From an uncultured Oscillospiraceae bacterium (lineage in GTDB: Bacteria > Bacillota > Clostridia > Oscillospirales > Oscillospiraceae), in contig CAKUNB010000051.1 of assembly GCA_934668285.1 (NCBI GenBank), positions 1 to 10,638 on the forward strand: a stretch of DNA of 10,638 bases, in the 5' to 3' direction. Position 1 is the first letter of the stretch. Each line of letters opens with the position of its first letter. Position numbers and translations under genes: made by a program. Shown in pieces: positions 1 to 6,287 of the stretch. The notes under the pieces were generated by a model, which had not been told where the DNA came from, did no database searches, and saw nothing but the letters and a program-made list of their open reading frames with translations.

Positions 1-1
1 C

Positions 2-76
2 GACTTCAACCGCGTCTCCGCCCCCGACGTAGAAAAACTCATGGGCGGCGACGGAACAGGCAGAGTCCAGAGATAA
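2..76 (+). CDS. 3' end of an unidentified upstream gene
   Basis: An open frame enters from the left edge and ends at TAA 74-76, giving a 24-residue tail (DFNRVSAPDVEKLMGGDGTG followed by RVQR). Its codons are GC-rich at third positions like the genes that follow, and it stops 44 bases before the next start, as expected for the preceding member of the same operon. The tail is too short to assign a family. From the pathway context it could be another inositol-catabolism enzyme, but nothing in the residues shows that. Confidence 0.6.
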   Translation, partial: DFNRVSAPDVEKLMGGDGTGRVQR

Positions 77-120
77 CCACCCAACCGATCCGCAGAAATT
101 TTACAGAAAGGTGATTTAAC

Positions 121-1248
121 ATGGAAAACTACAAGCAGAAGGAATGGTATACGACCAGCAACCCCAGAATCAGCTTTGAGGTTGGCACCAGCGTCGGCGA
201 AATGAAGAAGAAGCTCTGGGACGCGACCGACGAGGAGATCGATCAGATTCTTGCCGACTACGGCATGGGCGCTCCCTCCGAGCTTGGCAAGGCCGGCTCC
301 TACATCCAGACGACGCCGAGAAGCAAGCAGATCGAAAAGCGCCGCAAGGACGACGTGGTTTTCGTTCCGATCGGCTGCACGGAAAACCACGGCAAGCATG
401 CCAACACCGGCCTTGATACCTTCATGGTCACGCAGATTCTCGAGGGCGTCCGCCGCTACACCGCCAAGCAGGGCCGCGAGTGCTCGCTGGCCTTCCCGCC
501 GCTGAACTACGGCGGCCATCCGTATCACCACATCGGCATGCCCGGCACCGTCATCATGCCGCCGGAGGTCGTGACCGAAACCCTGATCTACACCATGCTC
601 GGCCTTTGGGACGACGGCTACCGCAAGATCATTCTTGTCAACAACCACGGCCACAGATGGATGCTGGAATCCGCCGTTCAGGAGTTCTTCAAGCGCTATC
701 AGCTGCCCGCCATCGTGATGGAGGTCGAATGGCACCGCGCCGTCCGCGAGTTCTTTACGCCCGAGGCCACGCATGTCAACAGCATGGAGACCCCGTTCAT
801 CCACGCCGACGAGGCAGAGACTGCCGTTGCGCAGCTGCTCTTCCCCGACATGATCGACATGGACGCCGCCGAAGAGGCATGGCCGCACGGCTTCCTCTTT
901 GCCGGTCACTACGATAACTCCATCGATGCCTACGGCAGACCCCACATCTGGAGCGAGGGTCAGGGCCATCAGGCCATCGAGCGCAAGGGCACCCCGCAGG
1001 GCGTCGTCGGCAACCCCCGTCTGGCCACGCCGGAAAAGGCAAAGCGCCCGGTCGCCGCGATCCTGAAGTACCTCACGCTGGTGCACGACGAAATCCTCGA
1101 CAAGTACCCCGCCGGAAAGCTGCCCCCCGTCGACCAGATCACCTTCCGCACGGAAGAGGAGCTTGCTCCGTTCCTGAAGGAGCCGCTGAGCGAGGGCTGG
1201 AAGTCCGTCCATGAGCTGCCCAAGATCGGCATCTTTGATAAGTTCTGA
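121..1248 (+). CDS. iolN: 3-dehydro-scyllo-inosose hydrolase (IolN-like, creatininase family)
   Basis: A 375-residue protein of the creatininase amidohydrolase fold, probably cytoplasmic. Visible family motifs are PIGCTENHGKH around residues 83-93 with E88, H90 and H93, then D99, the NNHGH segment at 174-178, and HADEAETA at 228-235. These are the positions that supply metal ligands in creatininase-type enzymes. Compared with plain creatininases (about 240-260 residues) it has a long N-terminal extension and a C-terminal tail, as in the IolN branch. In Thermotoga maritima, IolN hydrolyses 3-dehydro-scyllo-inosose to 5-dehydro-L-gluconate. The next gene encodes the matching dehydrogenase, IolM, which is the main reason for this call. 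The start is supported by AAAGGTGA at 107-114, six bases upstream. It could instead be a creatininase-family enzyme acting on a different cyclic substrate. Family certain; specific substrate inferred from context and overall resemblance. Confidence 0.72.
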   Translation: MENYKQKEWYTTSNPRISFEVGTSVGEMKKKLWDATDEEIDQILADYGMGAPSELGKAGSYIQTTPRSKQIEKRRKDDVVFVPIGCTENHGKHANTGLDTFMVTQILEGVRRYTAKQGRECSLAFPPLNYGGHPYHHIGMPGTVIMPPEVVTETLIYTMLGLWDDGYRKIILVNNHGHRWMLESAVQEFFKRYQLPAIVMEVEWHRAVREFFTPEATHVNSMETPFIHADEAETAVAQLLFPDMIDMDAAEEAWPHGFLFAGHYDNSIDAYGRPHIWSEGQGHQAIERKGTPQGVVGNPRLATPEKAKRPVAAILKYLTLVHDEILDKYPAGKLPPVDQITFRTEEELAPFLKEPLSEGWKSVHELPKIGIFDKF

Positions 1249-1284
1249 TCATCATAACCAAAAAATATTGGAGGAGTATCTACT

Positions 1285-2349
1285 ATGAAGTGTAAGCAAG
1301 CGTTTCTTCACGGGCCGTTTGATCTGAGAATGACCGAGGTTGAGCTTCCCGAGCTCAAGGACAACGAGGCGCTGATCCGCGTGCGCGCCTGCGGCATCTG
1401 CGGCTCCGACGTTGAGATCTATGAAGGCAAGTCCAAGGAAGGCCGCTATGACATTCAGCCGTTCGTTCCCGGCCACGAGTGGGCGGGCGACGTGGTGAAG
1501 GTCGGCAAGGGCATCAAGACCCTGAAGCCCGGCGACAAGGTCACCTCTGACTGCGTGGTCGCCTGCGGCGTCTGCGAAAACTGCAAGTCCGGCATGATGC
1601 CCTCCGCGTGCCTCGATTTCAAGGAAATCGGCTTCGGCCCCGACACCCCGGGCGGCTACGGCGAATACCTGATCTGCGGCGAGGGCAACCTGCACAAGAT
1701 CCCCGACAACTGGGACTACGTGGACGGCGCGTGGGTTGAGCCGTTCTCCATCGGCTACTTCAGCGTCTGGGGCAACGGCGGCTACGTCGATGCGTCCGAT
1801 ACCGCGCTGATCTTCGGCTGCGGCCCTGTCGGCCTCTGCGCTCTGATGACCTGCAAGATGGCAAATGCCACGACGATCATGGTTGACCCGCTGGCAAGCC
1901 GCCGCGAGGTCGCCCTCAAGTTCGGCGCAGACTATGCGCTCGATCCCACCGCGCCCGACTTCCGCGAGCAGGTGAAGAAGCTCTGCCCCGCCGGCGGCGG
2001 CCCGTCCGTCATCTGCGAGTGCTCCGGCAGCAACGCTGCGGTTTCCGAGATGTTCCAGATCGCCGGCCATAACTGCCGCGTCAACGTGACCGGCCACACC
2101 CTCGGCCGCCTGATCCCCGTGGAGATGGGCTGGACGAACTGGAAGACCCTGCGCATCAAGGGCTCCGGCGGCACCGATCACTTCATGCCGCGCACCATCC
2201 GCTTCATGAGCCAGGTCCGCAAGCAGTTCGACTTCAAGAAGCTGACCACCCACTACTACAACTTCAAGGACCTCGACAAGGCCATGGATACCGCCTGCCA
2301 CGACAAGGAGCACGCGCTGAAGGTCATGCTGCTCTTTGACGAGGACTGA
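1285..2349 (+). CDS. iolM: zinc-dependent scyllo-inosose 3-dehydrogenase (IolM-like, MDR family)
   Basis: A 354-residue medium-chain zinc alcohol dehydrogenase, cytoplasmic. Catalytic-zinc ligands are visible as C36 (in ACGICGSD), H64 (in PGHEWAG) and E152. A structural-zinc lobe is formed by C94, C97, C100 and C109. The Rossmann turn is GCGPVG at 178-183, and an acidic D201 at the end of the second strand favours NAD over NADP. GGSWTG box GGAGGAG at 1270-1276 lies eight bases before the ATG. The gene follows the hydrolase by 36 bases and is surely co-transcribed. Thermotoga IolM oxidises scyllo-inosose to 3-dehydro-scyllo-inosose, the substrate of IolN, so the pair forms two successive steps. 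Related MDR enzymes (sorbitol, threonine or galactitol dehydrogenases) share the motifs, so the substrate rests on the IolN neighbour. (The ribosome-binding motif is simply GGAGGAG.). Confidence 0.7.
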   Translation: MKCKQAFLHGPFDLRMTEVELPELKDNEALIRVRACGICGSDVEIYEGKSKEGRYDIQPFVPGHEWAGDVVKVGKGIKTLKPGDKVTSDCVVACGVCENCKSGMMPSACLDFKEIGFGPDTPGGYGEYLICGEGNLHKIPDNWDYVDGAWVEPFSIGYFSVWGNGGYVDASDTALIFGCGPVGLCALMTCKMANATTIMVDPLASRREVALKFGADYALDPTAPDFREQVKKLCPAGGGPSVICECSGSNAAVSEMFQIAGHNCRVNVTGHTLGRLIPVEMGWTNWKTLRIKGSGGTDHFMPRTIRFMSQVRKQFDFKKLTTHYYNFKDLDKAMDTACHDKEHALKVMLLFDED

Positions 2350-2456
2350 TCCGGCCTCGCGCATCCTCACGAAACACAAATTTCGGCATTTTGCCTAGAT
2401 TCCTGTCGGAATAATTAGGCAGAGTGTTGAAAAAAGAAATCGGCAGAAGAAATTGC
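2350..2456. other. intergenic region after iolM, no gene
   Basis: No coding potential. A 30-base imperfect hairpin lies at 2392-2421: TGCCTA pairs with TAGGCA, and inside that ATTCC pairs with GGAAT around the loop TGTC, separated by a small asymmetric internal loop. A smaller CGAAA/TTTCG hairpin lies at 2370-2385. Neither is followed by a T-run on either strand, so I do not call them intrinsic terminators. They may end transcription weakly or bind a regulator of the promoter just downstream. Confidence 0.45.
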
Positions 2457-2485
2457 TTGTGATTTTTTGTTAGCCGTGCTATACT
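2457..2485 (+). promoter_or_regulatory. sigma-A type promoter of the ABC transporter operon
   Basis: TTGTGA at 2457-2462 serves as the -35 box (4 of 6 to consensus). A spacer of exactly 17 bases leads to TATACT at 2480-2485 (5 of 6), preceded by TG at the extended -10 position (TGC-TATACT). The predicted start is near 2492. This gives a leader of about 210 bases before the ATPase gene and implies that the transporter is transcribed independently of iolN-iolM. Confidence 0.7.
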
Positions 2486-2493
2486 TGAGTTAT

Positions 2494-2513
2494 GAATTCG
2501 GTATACGGAATTC
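2494..2513. promoter_or_regulatory. palindrome at the transcription start, candidate operator
   Basis: GAATTC, G, GTATAC, G, GAATTC forms a 20-base palindrome whose only mismatched pair is the two G positions (2500 and 2507). It begins at about +2 of the predicted transcript, where a dimeric repressor would block initiation or clearance. The right arm is also part of a direct repeat, GAATTCGG at 2494-2501 and 2508-2515. No regulator is identified. Confidence 0.4.
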
Positions 2514-2537
2514 GGAATATTCTAAAAAAGCAAAAAG

Positions 2538-2551
2538 TGAAAGCGCTTCTG
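2538..2551. promoter_or_regulatory. LacI/CcpA-type operator (cre-like)
   Basis: TGAAAGCGCTTCTG contains the perfect 8-base palindrome AAGCGCTT with its central CG. It agrees with the catabolite-responsive element pattern TGWAARCGYTWNCW at every position except the last two. It sits about 45 bases into the transcript, a roadblock position. A LacI-family sugar or inositol repressor, or CcpA, could bind here; the sequence cannot tell which. Confidence 0.45.
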
Positions 2552-2580
2552 CCATATCAGGTACAAGTGATTACAAACCG

Positions 2581-2626
2581 GCGCCTGCGCAAGTGTCTGA
2601 CCTCGTCTGACCCCACGCGCAGGCGC
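2581..2626 (+). repeat. leader hairpin with tandem octamers in the loop
   Basis: GCGCCTGCGC (2581-2590) pairs perfectly with GCGCAGGCGC (2617-2626), a ten base pair GC-rich stem. The 26-base loop holds GTCTGACC twice (2595-2602 and 2605-2612). It lies in the untranslated leader about 80 bases before the ATPase start and has no T-run after it. It could be an RNA-protein target, an mRNA stability element or a DNA operator. Confidence 0.45.
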
Positions 2627-2705
2627 ACCCCTAACCCTCCGGCGCGGCCGTCCGGAATCCCCGCCGCCCCGAGGGAAAATGAAACACCGCGGAAAGGAGT
2701 CGGCC

Positions 2706-4196
2706 ATGAGTGAATACGTTCTCGAAATGAGAAATATCACAAAGCGTTTCTCCGGCAACACTGTTTTGGACGATGTTCATCTGAAAATCAAAAAAGGCGA
2801 GGTCCACGCGCTGCTCGGCGAGAATGGCGCAGGTAAATCCACGCTGATGAAAATCCTGATGGGAATTTACCAAAAGGACGAGGGCACGATCCTGCTGGAC
2901 GGCGAGGAAGTCAAGATCACCTCTCCCAGCCAGGCGCTGCACCACGGCATTGCAATGATCCATCAGGAGCTTGATCCGATTCTGGATATGAGCATCGCCG
3001 AGAACGTTTTTGTCGGCAAGGAGCTGAAAAAGCGCGGACTGGTAGACTACCACGGCATGCAGAAGCAGGCCGACGAAATTCTCAAGCGCGTCGGTCTGAA
3101 CATGTCCTCGGCAAGAATGATGCGCGGCATGAGCGTGGCGCAGATGCAGATGGTGGAAATTGCGCGAGCCATCTCATGGAACGCGAAGCTTCTGATCATG
3201 GACGAGCCGACCGCCTCGCTGACCGAGCGCGAGGTCGAGGTGCTCTTCGAGCTGATTCAGCAGCTGATCTCCGAGGGCCGCTCCATTATCTTCATTTCCC
3301 ACAAGATGGACGAAATCTTCCGCGTCTGCAACAGCGTTACCGTGCTGCGCAACGGCAAATACATCGGCACTAAGGAAATTGCCGAGACCAACAGCGACGA
3401 GCTGATTTCCATGATGGTCGGCCGCGACGTCGGCGAGATTTACCCGAAGCAGCAGTACCCCATCGGCGAGACGGTGTTCGAGGTCGAGGACCTGACCGTC
3501 CCCGGCTGGGTGCGGGATATCAGCTTCTCGGTGCACAAGGGCGAAATTCTCGGCATTGTCGGCCTCGTCGGCGCGGGCCGCAGCGAGATGATGGAGGCAA
3601 TTTTCGGCCTGCGGAAAATGGACAGCGGCCCGACCCGCATCCACGGCAGGGAGGTCGATATCTCCTCCCCGCGCGTCGCCGTGGACAATAAGATCGCCTT
3701 CGTCACCGAGGACCGCAAGGTCACCGGCCTGAATCTGATCGGCAGCGTGCGCGAGAACGCCACCATCGTAAGCATCCGCAATCTGACCAAGGCGCGCCTG
3801 CTCAACCGCGCCAATGAAAACAAAGCAACCAGCGAGTACATCGATCAATTAAAGATTAAAACGCACAGCAGAGAAACGCAGGTCGGTTTCCTTTCCGGCG
3901 GTAATCAGCAGAAGGTCGCCATTGCAAAATGGCTGCTCGCTGAGCCGGATATCATCATTCTCGATGAGCCGACGCGCGGCATCGACGTCGGTGCAAAGCG
4001 CGACATCTATATGCTGATGGGCGAGCTTGCAAAGGCGGGCAAGGCCGTCGTCATGATCTCCTCCGAAATGCCGGAGGTCATTGGTATGAGCGACCGCATC
4101 ATGGTCTTGGCCGACGGCCAGATGATGGGCTTCGTCGACCGCAAGGATTTCAATCAGGAAACGCTGATGCAAATGCAATTCGGCTTTGCAAACTGA
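2706..4196 (+). CDS. sugar/cyclitol ABC importer, duplicated ATP-binding protein
   Basis: A 496-residue RbsA/MglA/XylG-type subunit with two fused ATPase domains that powers import through the permease encoded next. Domain 1: Walker A GENGAGKST 38-46, Q-loop Q87, signature SVAQMQMVEIA 143-153, Walker B LLIMDEP 162-168, switch histidine H199. Domain 2: degenerate Walker A GLVGAGRSE 286-294 with arginine in place of the lysine, signature LSGGNQQKV 396-404, Walker B IIILDEPT 416-423. Loss of the second Walker A lysine is normal for this family. The start is placed at 2706 because AAGGAG at 2694-2699 lies six bases upstream; an in-frame ATG 27 bases earlier (2679) has no such site. First gene of the importer operon. 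Family and role are clear; the substrate is not readable from an ATPase. Inositol is plausible from the neighbouring iolN and iolM. Confidence 0.93.
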   Translation: MSEYVLEMRNITKRFSGNTVLDDVHLKIKKGEVHALLGENGAGKSTLMKILMGIYQKDEGTILLDGEEVKITSPSQALHHGIAMIHQELDPILDMSIAENVFVGKELKKRGLVDYHGMQKQADEILKRVGLNMSSARMMRGMSVAQMQMVEIARAISWNAKLLIMDEPTASLTEREVEVLFELIQQLISEGRSIIFISHKMDEIFRVCNSVTVLRNGKYIGTKEIAETNSDELISMMVGRDVGEIYPKQQYPIGETVFEVEDLTVPGWVRDISFSVHKGEILGIVGLVGAGRSEMMEAIFGLRKMDSGPTRIHGREVDISSPRVAVDNKIAFVTEDRKVTGLNLIGSVRENATIVSIRNLTKARLLNRANENKATSEYIDQLKIKTHSRETQVGFLSGGNQQKVAIAKWLLAEPDIIILDEPTRGIDVGAKRDIYMLMGELAKAGKAVVMISSEMPEVIGMSDRIMVLADGQMMGFVDRKDFNQETLMQMQFGFAN

Positions 4197-4214
4197 AATG
4201 AAGGGGTGTTAAAC

Positions 4215-5192
4215 TTGAGTCCTTTGAACGTTGCTTCCGGTAAAAAGAGCAGAAAGGATTTGGGCAGCAATCTTCAGTCTCTGATTATGCTGTTCGTTCT
4301 TGTCGCATTATTCGTAGTTCTGAGTTTTCTTTCTCCCGCGTTTTTTAAGGTAGGTAACTTCATCAATATTCTGAAGCAGACCTCCATTAACGGCATTCTG
4401 GCCGCCGGTATGGCCTGCGCGATTCTGACGGGCGGCTTTGATATGTCCGTCGGCTCGACGGTCGGTCTGTCCGGCGTCATCGCGGCGCTGCTGGCGCAGG
4501 GCGATTATCCCATTGTCGTCCCCATCGCGGCGGCCATCGGCACCGGCCTGCTCGTGGGCGTGCTTAACGGCGTTCTGGTCGCGTATCTGAATGTTCCGGC
4601 CTTCGTCGTAACCCTCGGCACACAGTCCATCGTCCGCGGTCTTGCGTACATCATCTCCGGCGGCAAGCCGATCTTCGGCGTCGTGGATGCCTATGAGCGG
4701 ATCGCGGGCAGCAAGCTGTTCGGCGTCATCCCGATGCTGGTTGTCTACTACGTCGTCATTACGCTGATCATCGGCTTTGTCCTGCAAAAGACCGTTTACG
4801 GCCGCCGGATGTACATGGTCGGCGGCAACGCACAGGCAGCGCGCGTCTCGGGCATCAACACCCGCTTCATCAAGATGTCCGCCTTTGCGATCTGCGGCCT
4901 GATGGCCGGTATTGCCGGTATGCTTTCGACGGCGCGCACCGTTTCCGGTGCTCCGCTGACCGGCGAGGGCTATGAGCTGGACGCAATCGCGGCCTGCGTC
5001 ATCGGCGGCTTCAGCATGGACGGCGGCGTCGGCAAATGGTACGGCATGATCATCGGCGCGCTGATCCTCTCCGTCATGGGCAACGGCCTTGACATCCTCG
5101 GCGTATCTTCCTACTATCAGAAGATTCTCAAGGGCGCGATCATCATTATCATCGTGCTGCTTGACGTCCGCGGCAAGCGCCGCCGCAACTGA
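4215..5192 (+). CDS. sugar/cyclitol ABC importer, permease (RbsC family)
   Basis: An integral membrane protein of 325 residues with repeated hydrophobic segments, the first at about residues 22-45, matching the BPD_transp_2 (RbsC/XylH/AraH) family in length and content. Typical features include ILTGGFDMSVGS in the second hydrophobic region, the cytoplasmic loop NAQAARVSGI, the region GEGYELDAIAACVIGG, and a basic C-terminal end (RGKRRRN). I place the start at TTG 4215 because AAGGGG at 4201-4206 is eight bases upstream. GTG 4206 is in frame but overlaps that site and would add only three residues. It follows the ATPase gene by 18 bases. It forms the transmembrane channel with the ATPase dimer and receives substrate from the binding protein encoded downstream. 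Confidence 0.92.
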   Translation: MSPLNVASGKKSRKDLGSNLQSLIMLFVLVALFVVLSFLSPAFFKVGNFINILKQTSINGILAAGMACAILTGGFDMSVGSTVGLSGVIAALLAQGDYPIVVPIAAAIGTGLLVGVLNGVLVAYLNVPAFVVTLGTQSIVRGLAYIISGGKPIFGVVDAYERIAGSKLFGVIPMLVVYYVVITLIIGFVLQKTVYGRRMYMVGGNAQAARVSGINTRFIKMSAFAICGLMAGIAGMLSTARTVSGAPLTGEGYELDAIAACVIGGFSMDGGVGKWYGMIIGALILSVMGNGLDILGVSSYYQKILKGAIIIIIVLLDVRGKRRRN

Positions 5193-5197
5193 TCCCG

Positions 5198-5226
5198 TAT
5201 TGTCCACGCTCAATGCGTGTGCAATA
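5198..5226 (+). repeat. intercistronic mRNA hairpin before the binding-protein gene
   Basis: TATTG (5198-5202) pairs with CAATA (5222-5226), and CACGC (5205-5209) pairs with GCGTG (5215-5219) around the loop TCAAT, with a 2x2 internal loop between the stems. No T-run follows, so it is not a terminator. Its place between permease and binding protein suggests an mRNA processing or stability element that lets the binding protein be made in excess. Confidence 0.4.
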
Positions 5227-5263
5227 GATAAAAAACTGGAAAAATTGAACTGGAGGAAAAATC

Positions 5264-6214
5264 ATGAAAAAGATCCTTGCGCTCATCCTTGCACTGACTG
5301 TCGTCTTTGCATTGGCCGCCTGCGGTGGCGGCGACACCAATCCGACCGACGCACCCAACACCGGAGATGCGAAGCCCGTCGTTTACTTCTGCATTTCCCA
5401 CATGACCAACGCTTGGGCCGTTACCGCCTCCGATTCCATGAAGGCTGCGGCGGAAGAGCAGGGCGTTGACCTGACGGTTCTCGAGGCCGGTCAGGACATC
5501 AACACCCAGGTTTCCCAGATCGAAATGGCCGTGACCAACGGCGCCGCCGTCTGCATCATCGAGCCGGTTTCCGCCGAGGGCGTGCTCGCTGCCGTTAAGG
5601 CCGCGGAAGAAGCCGGTGTCCACTGCATCATCTACAACCAGAACATCTCTGATCCCTCCGCTGCAACCTGCTTCGTCGGTGTCTCCAATGAAGACATGGG
5701 CTACATGGAAATGAAGAACGCCTGCGAGTCCATCGGCGGTAAGGGCAACGTTGCCCTCCTGCTTGGCCCGCTCGGCTCCGAAGGCCAGATCGGCCGCTCC
5801 GCCGGTTATGACCGTGCGCTGGCCGAGTACCCCGACGTCACCGTCGTCTTCGAAGAGGACGCACAGTGGACGACCGACGCCGCTCTGAAGCTGGTTGAAA
5901 ACTGGATCTCCACCGGCAAGGAAATCAACGCCGTTGTCAGCCAGAACGACAACATGGCGCTTGGCGCAGTAAAGGCGTTTGAGGACGCAAACATGTCCGG
6001 TATCCCCGCCTACGGCGTTGACGCCGTCGACGATGCTCTGACCGCGATTCAGGCGGGCCGTCTGACCGCTACGGTCGATCAGGCTACCCCCGAGCAGTCC
6101 AGACTCGCCATCGAGGCCGCTGTGAAGCTGGCTAAGGGCGAAGCCGTCGAAAAGGAATACCTTGCAGAGCCGACCCTCATCGACGCTTCCAACGTTGCGG
6201 ACTATCTGAAGTAA
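5264..6214 (+). CDS. sugar/cyclitol ABC importer, substrate-binding lipoprotein
   Basis: A 316-residue extracellular binding protein anchored to the membrane by lipid. The N-terminus has a KK charge pair, a hydrophobic core to residue 17 and the lipobox LAAC with C20 as the lipidated cysteine, followed by a Gly/Asp/Thr/Pro-rich linker. From about residue 38 the sequence has the periplasmic-binding-protein type 1 (RbsB-like, Peripla_BP_4) pattern: an opening strand PVVYFCISHMTNAWAV, then IEPVSAEGVLAAVKAAEEAG, GPLGSEGQIGRSAGYDRAL, and the hinge-side segment AVVSQNDNMALGAVKAFEDA. GGAGG at 5252-5256 sits seven bases before the ATG. The gene lies downstream of its permease, as in many Clostridia importers. 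It captures a monosaccharide or cyclitol; myo-inositol is an inference from iolN and iolM. A hairpin just downstream probably reduces readthrough into the next gene. Confidence 0.92.
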   Translation: MKKILALILALTVVFALAACGGGDTNPTDAPNTGDAKPVVYFCISHMTNAWAVTASDSMKAAAEEQGVDLTVLEAGQDINTQVSQIEMAVTNGAAVCIIEPVSAEGVLAAVKAAEEAGVHCIIYNQNISDPSAATCFVGVSNEDMGYMEMKNACESIGGKGNVALLLGPLGSEGQIGRSAGYDRALAEYPDVTVVFEEDAQWTTDAALKLVENWISTGKEINAVVSQNDNMALGAVKAFEDANMSGIPAYGVDAVDDALTAIQAGRLTATVDQATPEQSRLAIEAAVKLAKGEAVEKEYLAEPTLIDASNVADYLK

Positions 6215-6239
6215 GCTTTTTCATCCAGACTACACACGA

Positions 6240-6267
6240 CAGGGTCTCGAAAGAGGCCCTGTTCTTT
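6240..6267 (+). terminator. partial terminator/attenuator after the binding-protein gene
   Basis: CAGGGTCTC (6240-6248) pairs with GAGGCCCTG (6253-6261) as a nine base pair stem with one G-T pair, closed by a stable GAAA tetraloop. TTCTTT follows. The T-run is short and runs straight into the ribosome binding site of the next gene, so termination is likely incomplete and the downstream flavoprotein would be expressed at a lower level than the importer. Confidence 0.65.
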
Positions 6268-6287
6268 AAGAGGAGGTTTTCCGACCT

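Noticed and set aside
1252..2379. 375-residue open frame on the minus strand over iolM
   Set aside because: It is antisense to a gene with clear zinc and Rossmann motifs; long minus-strand frames arise here from GC-rich third positions. Its product is low-complexity in A, V, G and D.
2492..2705. Known riboswitch or T-box in the importer leader
   Set aside because: No T-box sequence or recognisable riboswitch core is visible, and no terminator with a T-run precedes the ATPase gene.
2492..2713. 73-residue open frame in the importer leader, possible leader peptide
   Set aside because: Its ATG lies at the predicted transcript start so no ribosome binding site precedes it, it overlaps the ATPase start, and its C-terminal half is low-complexity Pro/Arg over the hairpin region.
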